64,000 bases of DNA from Sipunculus nudus (taxonomy: Eukaryota; Annelida; Sipuncula; Golfingiida; Sipunculidae): positions 55,251,676-55,315,675 of the forward strand of contig CM049316.1 in assembly GCA_026874595.1 (NCBI GenBank), in the 5' to 3' direction. The first letter of the stretch is position 1. The number at the start of each line of letters is the position of its first letter. The notes beneath the pieces are model-generated. The model made no database searches. It saw nothing but the letters and a program-made list of their open reading frames with translations, and was not told where the DNA came from. Made by a program: the position numbers and the translations under genes. Positions 50,201-61,000 of the stretch are shown piece by piece.

Positions 50201-53200
50201 TTGATATTTAATATAAATTATAAAAGATTTTCTATGTTCAAGGATTGTGATTATAAATTAAAACATCTTTCAAATTATAATGTCTGTTCATATTTATATA
50301 GAACTCATTCAATGTTCTATTAGGCCAATGTCCAATTATTAAGAATTTGCAGACATATTATTTGATATAATTAATTCATATAATAATGGCTTCCTTTGTG
50401 TAGGTTTTTGATTCGTTGAGATTGCAAAAGTTGAACCCTCGCAAAACACTGAAAAACTGGAAATCATGAAATTTTAACCCTGTAAATATGAAGCCAACCA
50501 CAGTAATTAAGATGACGGTAAGTGATGTCCTGACCAGAGCTGGTGTGTCCCCGCTTTCTGATACAGCTCCTCCATACACTCCTCCACTGTGTGGTCGTTC
50601 AGACGGTAGTACCGCCCCTCCCTGTCCATCATTACGCGGTAGATCTGAGCGTGCAGGTACATGTTATCCGTCTGGTTGAGCATTTGTCCAAGTTCCCACG
50701 TGGACTTGTGGTGTAGCTCCTGCAAAAATATAATTATCTTCAGTTAGCAATATTTGGATTTCCCTTTTTTGCCAATATTGCATTTCCCTTTTTTGCCATG
50801 AATAATCTACTTTTTTTCATAAAATCGAAACAATAAGGACTACAGGCCTAATGCAAACCTGTGCAATGGGATATACATCAGGTATTATGCTTCCATGATA
50901 ACATGCTTGACCAATATTTGAAAATTACTTGATTAATTTTCAATTACATGAGTGACATGCACATGTACAATGCAAGTAGTAAGCATTTTAAACTCAGGTT
51001 CAAGCACCAAATACACAAACATCACTCCTGAAATACTGGCATGGATGTACACAACAGAAAGATGATTATAGGCAGGGCTCGAAATAAAGCCTTTCTGCCA
51101 GTCTCAGACTGATGTATAAATATGCCCAATTGCAGGCTGATATGTCAAATATGTCATAAAAAATAAGCAGGGATATACACTGCAAACATTTTTGTAGATG
51201 ACAAGCTATCTGAGATGTAGAGATATGAACAATTGTAGGATGATATATCAAATCCGTCTATGAAATAAGCAGGGACATACACTATGCAAAAATCATTGTA
51301 GGTGACGACACCAGTCTTGTGTATGAGAAAGTCATCAAAGATGCATGGACAAGTCAAAATGTCAGGCCAATACATCAAACTTCTAGGGAGTCTGTACACT
51401 GGGCTGACCAAGCTTAGATGAGGCAGTTGTCCTGATAATACCAGAACAAATAACTAGCTGCAGCTGCACTGAGTGAATTCATGACCTGTACCTGGTTGCA
51501 CTGAATGAACTCTTGATCTGTTGCCAAAGCTATAAATAGATCCAGACTGACATTTGGCCTGTTGCCAAATCTGAAATAGTTGGCAGTCTGCAAAGCTATT
51601 TATAGATACAGACACAATCTTGGCCTGTTGGTTAACCTGTTTACACATACTAAAAGACTTTGGCTACAATGCTTTTTATCAAACTGACATATTCATAATA
51701 TTTTTTTATCAAAATGTATTGAATAATAAAAGATGTAGTCATTTCATTGTTATAGGTCCAATAATTCTGCCAAAAATATATAAGTAAACTTGAACAAAAG
51801 CCTCCTAAGAATCATTTTTGTGTTATGTTACAGAAGCTGAAGCAACAGTTTTGCAGAAGAAGACTATTGCAACCCTCAGCTTTCTATGACTCTACAAAAA
51901 AATCAATGAACCCAAGATATTTTTGTACAACTGAAAGAACCTTATCCTAGAATAAATCTTGTGAAAAATTAAATGATTCAGCATGACAAATATCATAAAA
52001 CATTTTTAAGCTAAAAGAGGCTAAAATTATGAGGTTTTTGCCCGTTAAAAAACAGATCAAGGTAGGTGGCACCAGAAAAACTTTTATTTCAAATATGAGT
52101 CATGTGACCAACATTTGCACAAAACGTAGTGATGCTAGCTCCTGTCTGAGATTGTTATGTTAGTATGCTTACTTAGCCAAATGACTACGTTCAAATTCCT
52201 GTAACTCTGCCAAAATTCATCAAACCAAAACAGATTTTGAATATATTTTGGGGATGCTAGCTCCTGCTTTCCATGAGAAATTATGAGTTAATACACTGAT
52301 GACTGATGACCCCCGTACAAAAAAGGCCAATGCAGGTGGTACCACTAATACCTCTATTTTAAAATACAAGGCCAACAGGCCTAATGTGATCCTGTGCATT
52401 GGGAAAAATGCGTACCAGGTGTAATGCTGGACCATTACTTCTCATGTATATGAACAATGCAAGTACTAAACATTTTGAATAAGAAACAATTACACAAACA
52501 TCACTGCTGAAATTCTAGCACTGGTGCACACAACACAAATGTGATTGTAGCTGGCACCACCAGTCTTGTATACAACCAAGCTATCAGAGATATATGCATA
52601 TGCACAATTTCAGACTGATACATCAAACCCCTCCTGAAAATAAGCAGGGACACACACTGTGCAAAAATTATTGTAGGTGGCACCACCAGTCTTGTATATG
52701 ACAAAGCTATTCGATATGTATATATATGCCCAATTTCAGGCTGATACATCAAATTCCTCTATAGAAATAAGCAGGCACATACACTGTGCAAAAGTCATTG
52801 TAGGTGGCAACACCTGTCTTGTGAATGAAAAAGCCATCAAAGACACACAGACAGGTCAAAATATCAAGCCAATACATCAAACTTACCTTGAGTCTGATGC
52901 ATGTGGCTGACCAGGCTTAGGTGAGAAAGGTGGTTGCCCCGAGTGAACTGTGACAAATTTGCTGGCTCAGGCTACTGCACTGAGTGAACTCATGACCTGC
53001 ACCTGGCTAGACTGAGTGAACTTTTGACCTGTACTTGGCTGCACTGAGTAAACCCTTGACCTGTTGCATAATCTGACACAGTTGGCAGTCTGCCAAAGCT
53101 ATAAATAGATCCAGGCTGAACTTTGGTGCCAAATCTGATGCAGTGGGCAGTCTGCCAATGCTATAATGTGCAGCTACTGCACTGAGTGAACTCCTGACCC

Positions 53201-56200
53201 ATACCTGGATGCACTGAGTAAACTCTTGACCTGTTGCCTAATCTGATACAGTTGGCAGTCTTCCAAAGCTATAAATAGATCCAGACTGACCTCTAGCCTG
53301 TTGCCAAATCTGGAATAGTAGCCACACCATTGCATAAGCTCATGAAGGGGCCCTGCCCTGGGGGCATGACACCCATGAGGTGATCACATGGTGCCCATGA
53401 GGTGTTCACATGTCACCCATAAGGTGATCACATGCCTTGTGCTTGGCTCCACTGATTGAACTCTTGACCTATATCTGGCTGCACTGAATGAACTCTTGAT
53501 CTGTTGCCAAATCTGAAACAGTTTGGAGTTTCTCAACCTATTTAAAGATACAGAAACGATCTTGAAGAACAGTTTTCCAGTCCTCAGTTTGAAATAGGCA
53601 TAATAATGGCCATAAGACTGACTTAACCTTTTCTGATATGATTGAAAGAATCATGTCCTAGGATAATTCTTTTGAAAAATTGAACAATTCAACTTGACAG
53701 TTTCATCATAAACATTTTAAGCTGAAAGAGGCTAAAATTATGAGGTTTTTGCCCATAAAAAACAGGTCAATATAGGTGACACCATCTGAGATCATTTATG
53801 TAAAATATTGAACAATTTGGCACGACCGTTTACAAGAAGAAGACTTTTAAAAGTTTTTCAGCTTTTTCCCTATAAAATCTAAGTAAATGAAGATAGCAAA
53901 ATAATAAGCTGAATCATACAACATTTGATATGTGACAGATTATTGCATAAAATCTGGGAATGGTAGCTCCTGCTATTCCTGAGAAATTATAGATTAATGT
54001 ACAGATGACCAATGACCCCCATAAAAAAATGTCAATGCAGGTGGCGCCACCAATACCTCAATTTCATATATGACTCATGTGACCAACACTGTCAAAAAAT
54101 TTGGTGATGATAGCTTCGGTCATTTCTGAGACTGTCATTTTAGTATGCTTTTTTGGACAGATGACTAAGTTCAACTTCCTGTAACTCTGCCCAAATTCAC
54201 CGTACTTGAACCATTGGAATGAACTTGAGAGAGATGGTATAAAAGATTATTTCTATGAAATATTGAACAATTTGGCTTCACTGTTTCGGAGGAGAAGATT
54301 TAAAAAGTTTTTTTTTAGCTTTTTCTCTATAAAATCTAAGAAAATGCAGAGTTTTCCAGATGACTAATTTTTTGCATTAAATTTCATGATGCTAGCTCTA
54401 ATTGCTTTCAAAATAGTATGGGTTAACAATCAGACGACGAAAGCCGCCACACCATCGCATTAGCTCACAGGTTCACTAAAAATTACTACAGATGCATATT
54501 GAATGCAAAATTGTAATACAGATACATCTCACTGATGGCAAAATCTTGAATTTAGTTGACTATGGATACCAATCATTTATAATCCATGTACAGCAGTCTT
54601 TATATACCCACAGAGAGCTGTATACCTGTGACTGTAAACATTGCCTGGCATGAGGAATATCTAAAAATCATAAATCTACATTTTTTAAAAGCTTTTAAAA
54701 AACATTCTTGTCAATATTAACCATAGATAACCTGAAGTCTAAATGTCTAGAGGCATGATGTAATGGATGCTGATAAACTGGTGCCAGGCTAGATGTATCT
54801 GCTACACAAAGCTAACATATATGGTAAAATGACTCAATTCAATCTTAATAATTCAGCCAAAATTCATTCTTTGGAACCATAAAAGACAATTATTATAAGA
54901 ATTATTCAGGGGATTATTCTTGTAAAATATTAAACAAATTGGCCTCAGTGCCATCAGTCAAAAAACGTTTTAAAGGTTTATAACTCATATGGGAAAATAC
55001 AGCAAAATGGCTAAGTTAAGCTTCCCATAACTCAGCCAAAAATCACTGAACCAAAACCATTTGAACAAACTTGAATTATCAACATCTACTGATAATTAAT
55101 GTGTGAGATTTAAGAATTTGGCCCAGTGGGTTTTGAGAAGAAGATCTTTGTAGCCACTGAGTTAAAATGGGCTGTTATGGCATATGACTAAATTCAGCTT
55201 CCCATAACTCAGCCAAAAGTCATTTAACTGAGACCATTTGAACAAACTTCAGAAAGCACTACCCTAGGATCATTTAAAATATTGAACAATCTAGCCATAT
55301 GGTATCAGAGAAGAAGCTCTTTGTAGCCGTCAGTATGATAAGGGCACTGATGACCCCCGTACAAAAAAGGCCGATGCAGGTGGCGCAACCAATACCTCAA
55401 TTCCAGATATGTCTCATGTGACCAACATTGGCATAAAATTTGGTGATGATAGCTCCAGCCGTTTCTCAGATTGTAATTTTAGTATGCTTTTTTGGACAGA
55501 TGATTAAGTTCAACTTCCTGTAACTCGGCAAAAAATCACCAAACTTAAACCAATCGAACAAACTTGAGAAAGATGGTTCCAGGAATCATTTCTGTGAAAT
55601 ACTGGACAATTTGGCTAAACGGAGAAGTTTTTGAAAGCTTTTTTAGCTTTTGCCCTATAAAATCTAAGAAAATGCAGTTAGCCAAAAAATAAGCAAAATC
55701 TGTTTTTTAGATGACTAATTTTCTTGCATAAAATTTTTTTGATGCTAACTCTCGCCGTTTTCAAGATAGTATGGGTTAACGTACAGATGACGGACACCGG
55801 ACGACAGATGACGGCACACCATCGCATTAGCTCACAGGTTGGCTAATGAGTCATGTGACCAACATCTGCATTAAATTTGGTGATGATAGCTCCAGCCGTT
55901 TCTGATACTGTAATTTTAGTATCCTTTTTTGGTCAAATGACTAAGTTCAGCTTACTGTAACTCGGCCAAAATGCAATGAACTGGAACCATTTGAACAAAC
56001 TTGAGACAGATTGTTTCAGAGATTATTTCTGTGAAAGATTGAACAATTTGGCTGGACAGCTTTGGAGAAGAAGATTTTTTAAGGTTTTTAGCTGTTTCCC
56101 TTTAAAAACTAAGTAAATACAGATAGTGAAAAAATATGCAAATTCTGATAGAGGTTTTTTAGATGACAGATTTTTGCATAAAATTTGGTGATGCTAGCTC

Positions 56201-58027
56201 CTGCCATTTTTTTAGATAGTATAGGTTAACGTACGTGCAACGGCCAACGCCACACCATCTCATAAGCTCACAGGTTCGCTAAAAACCTTGGTGTATATTA
56301 TACATTGACCATAATTTCCCAACTATTTTTCATTTTTCTGTTGCATTAAATAGATTTTGGAAGGCCCAAAGTCCAACAAAACATCAGCTGATATTGCGCT
56401 ATGATAAAGTTTTAGAGTAAATTAACAGGTCAGGATTTTACTCTCTATTATATAGAGTTTGATCTTATTTATTGCTTTTATTTTAAAATATTTCACATAT
56501 ACCTCTAATATGGCTTGTAATCTGATGGAATTGATAATATGTGAACTGAAATATGTATGACTGCACTGTTTTGTTGACACCATTGCCAGTTGGTAGATGG
56601 TACTCTATGCATCATCATTGGGGACTGTCAGGGCCATGTGACTTATCAGCACTACTTTCAAAATAACTTGACCCACGTGAGTAATACAGGCCTGAGTGCC
56701 CTCTTAGTTCTAATTTCCCTTCTTTTCATGGTGTCAAAGCAATAAACGTCATATAGGATTTTGGTCAGAAATGGGGTGCATATTATACTCAGAGTTATTG
56801 GTTTTTACATCATCATTATGGCCCTACATTGAGGTGTGGATTATCTGCATTAGCAGATAATCTTTGGTGAGAGACGGTAATGAAGGAATTTTTAACTAAC
56901 ACTGTGTGGTGACTGATGGTATGCAGTCTCCGACACAAGCTCTGACAACACTCTCTGACACAAGCTCTGACATCAGTCTATGACACAAGCTCTGACATTA
57001 GTCTATGACACAATCTCTGACATCAGTCTATGACACAAGCTCTGACAACAATCTCTGACACAAGCTCTGACATCAGTCTATGACACATGCTCTGACATTA
57101 GTCTATGACACATGCTCCGACATCAGTCACTGACACATGCTCTGACAACACTCTCTGACACAAGCTCTGACATTAGTCTATAACACATGCTCTGACATTA
57201 GTCTATGACACATGCTCTGACATCAGTCTATGACACATGCTCTGACATTAGTCTATGACACATGCTCTGACCTCAGTCACTGACACAAGCTCTGACAACA
57301 CTCTCTGACACAAGCTCTGACATTAGTCTCTGATGCAAGCTCTGACATCAGTATTTGACACAAGCTCTGACATTAGTCACTGACACAAGCTCTGACAGCT
57401 ATCTCTGACACAAGCTCTGACATCAGTCTACGACACAAGCTCTGACATCAGTCTATGACACAAGCTCTGACATCAGTCTATGAGATGTGCTCAGACATCA
57501 TTCTATGACACAATCTCTGACATCAGTCTATGACACGTGCTCAGACATCATTCTATGACACAATCTCTGACATCAGTCTATGACACATTCTCTGACATCA
57601 GTCACTGACACAAGCTCTGACATAAGTCACTGACACAAGCTCTGACATCAGTCTCTGACACATGCTCTGACATCAGTCTCTGACAATAGCTCTGACATTA
57701 GTCTGGTACCTGTTCACTTTTCCAGTCCTCCTTTTCCTCTAGTTTGAGTGTCTTCCTGATATCAGTCAGGCTAGTGAAACTCTTGCCTACTTCACGTTCC
57801 TGGAAAGCCCTGAAACCTTGTCCGAGGCCCGGATCAATGCTGAGGAAATCCAGATGTTCTATACACGCTGATGAGATGAACTCCTGGAGTCGTCCAAGCC
57901 TCACCTTGATGGTGTCACATTCACCTCTCTTGAATTGTGCCAAGAGGTCAAAGAGGTAGCGAGCACCTGAACCTCTGTAAGAATACCAAAACAAATATGT
58001 TAACATCAATATAATCAATATATATAG

Positions 58028-58058
<31 letters not shown>

Positions 58059-61000
58059 ATATTTTTTTTTCTGGGTAAAAAATACTGAAACTAGGATTAC
58101 ATATTCTTAATTAAATAATATATGAACTGACAGTGAACAAGTATTAGGTGCCTTAAGCATTCACTGCTACTAGCTAGAGAATTAAGTTATGTAACTCCAT
58201 CTATAGATAACCGATGTGTTCAGACCCACTGATGTGAGAACAAGACCTTGGATCAATATCAAGATCAAAATGTCCTTGGAATCTGAAATTAAGACTGGGA
58301 CACAGGGATGTGAGATCAAGAAAAATATGTCTCCTTAACTGTCACTTACTCCTTTACATCAGAGTCAATGACATTTCCAAACAAGTGACCCAGGGGTCAT
58401 GATGCTCAGCTGACCAGGAAGACATTGACAAAAGTAATTTTATCATCTGAATGTCAAATTTGAATGAAATACTTTTTCCAATCTTGACCTTTTGTATAAA
58501 ATCATCCAATATTCATTGGGGTACTATGGAGCTCTGTAGCATGAAGGATATGGGTAACAGACACCTATTTTCAAGGTTTACAAGATGACTTTTCAGGGGT
58601 CTCCCAGCATGTCAAAAAATAAAATTCTAGGTCCAGTTATTATGATTTGTGCCCTGTTAACAAATCCAAATGTTTATTCTGGGGGGTTTTTCAAAGCCGC
58701 ATAGGATGAAGGATATGGGTAACAGAGATGTAATTTCAGGTGCTCAAGGAGACTTTTCAGGGGCCTCCCAGCATATCAAGAAAGGAGAAATGGGTAACAG
58801 GGACCTTATTTCGGGTTTCCATGTAGACCTTTTATGGGCTTCCCTGGAGGTGAGGACAGAAGATTCTAGGTCCAGTCATTATGATTTGTGCCCTGTAAAT
58901 ATATGACCAAATCTTTATTCTGGGGGGTACTTCAGAGCCCCATGGCTCACAGAATATGGGTAACAGGGACCTTATTTCGGGTTTCCATGTAGACCTTTTA
59001 TGGGCTTCCCTGGAGGTGAGGACAGAAGATTCTAGGTCCAGTCATTATGATTTGTGCCCTGTTTACAGATGACCAAATGTTTAAAGATCACAAAAGTAGA
59101 GAAAAAAAATCGTAAAAAATAAAAAAAATATAGGTGGCGCCACCAATCTCCAGAAATTGATGAAACACTCCATGATCAATATCCATGCAAAGAATCATGG
59201 TGATTAATGCATTAGTTGTTCAGATACTTGAGCTTTTGTATTAAATTTTGCATTATTCTGGGGGGTACTTCAGAACCCCATAGCTCGAAGAATATAGGTC
59301 ACAGTGACCTAATTTCAAGTTTAAAAGGAGAATTTCCATAGACCTCCCAGGATTTCAAGTAAGAAGATTCCCGGTCTAGCGGTTACGATTTGTGCCCTGT
59401 TAACAGACAGACGCCTGGATGGCCAGACGAACGACAGACAAAAGGTGATCCCTACAGCTCAGATGACTTTCAGTCAGCTGAGCTAAAAATTGAAAAAATA
59501 CAGGTGGCGCCACCAGAATGCAGAAACTGATGAAACATTTCATGATCAATATCCATGCAAAGAATCATGGTGATCAATATAATAATTGTTCAGATACTTG
59601 AGCTTTTGTATCAAATTTTCCATTATTCTGGGGGGTACTTCGGAGCCCCATAGCTCAGAGGTTATGGGTAACAGAGACCTAAATTCAAGTTTTTAAGGAA
59701 ACTTTTCATGGGCCTCTCAGCATGTCAAGAGAGAAGATTCTAGGTCCAGTTGTTACGATTTGTGCCATGTTAACAGATGACCGCATCTTATGAGGTCTCA
59801 AAAATAGAGAAAAAAATTCGTAAAAATAAAAAAAATACAGGTGGCGCCACCATACTGCAGAAACTGATGACACATTCCATGATCAATATCCATGCAAAGA
59901 ATCATGGTGATCACTGCAATAGTTGTTTAGATACTTGAGCTTTTGTATCAAATTGTCCATTATTCTGAGGGATACTTCAGATGACTTACAGTCAGCTGAG
60001 CTAAAAACACTTAATGGTCAATATCCATGCAAAGAATCATGATATCTCCGTATTAGTTGTTCAGATACTTCAACTTTGTATCAAATTGTCCATGTTTCTG
60101 AGGGATACTTCAGAGACCTATAGCTTGAAGGATATGGGTAACAGAGACCTAATTTCAAGTTTCCACAGGCACTCTTCATGGGCCTCCTTGCATGACAAGA
60201 ATGAAGTTTCTAGGTCCAGTTGTTGCAATTTGTACCCTCTTGATGGATAACATAGGTGGCGCCACCAGTCTGCAGGAACTGATGGAACATCTCATAATCA
60301 ATATGTATGCCAAAAATCATGACCATCAGTGATGTAGTTATTGAGATATTGAAGTTTTTGTATGAAATTTTTGACTACTCTGGGGGGGTACTTTGGGGCC
60401 CCATAGCTCGAAGGATATGGGTAACAGAGACCTAATTTCTGGTTTCCATGGAGACTTTTCATAGGTCTTCTAGTGTGTTGAGAATGAAGATTCTAGGTCC
60501 AGTCGTTACTATTTGTGCCATGCTAACAGATGACAGCATCCTTAAAGGTCTCAAAAATAGAGGAAAAAATCGTAAAAAATTGAACAATACAGGTGGCGCC
60601 ACCAGTCTGCAGGAAGTGATGGAACATCTCATGATCAATATGTATGACAAAAATCATGACCATCAGTCAATTATTTAATGAGATATTGAAGTTTTTGTTT
60701 GAAATTTTTTACTTTTCTGGGGGGTAGTTTGGGGCCCCATAGCTGGAAGGATATGGGTAACAGAGACCTAATTTCTTCTTTCCATGGAGACTTTTCATAG
60801 GTCTCTCAGTGTGTCGAGAATGAAGATTCTAAGTCCAGTCATTACGATTTGTGCCTTGTTAACAGATGTTCACATTTTTAAAGGTCTCAAAAATATAGAA
60901 AAAAATTCGTAAAAAATCGAAAAATACAGGTGGCGCCACCAGTCTTCAGGAACTGATGGAACCTCTTATGATCAATATGTATGCCAAAAATCATGACCAT

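Noticed and set aside
30130-57703. CRISPR-like look of the 39-bp and 25-bp arrays
   Set aside because: No unique spacers between repeats, and the sequence is an animal nuclear genome; these are minisatellites.
57698-57709. Extending the PHKB exon through the minisatellite border
   Set aside because: The donor gtacca at 57709 joins in frame to the next exon, and the further residues VPD are intronic.
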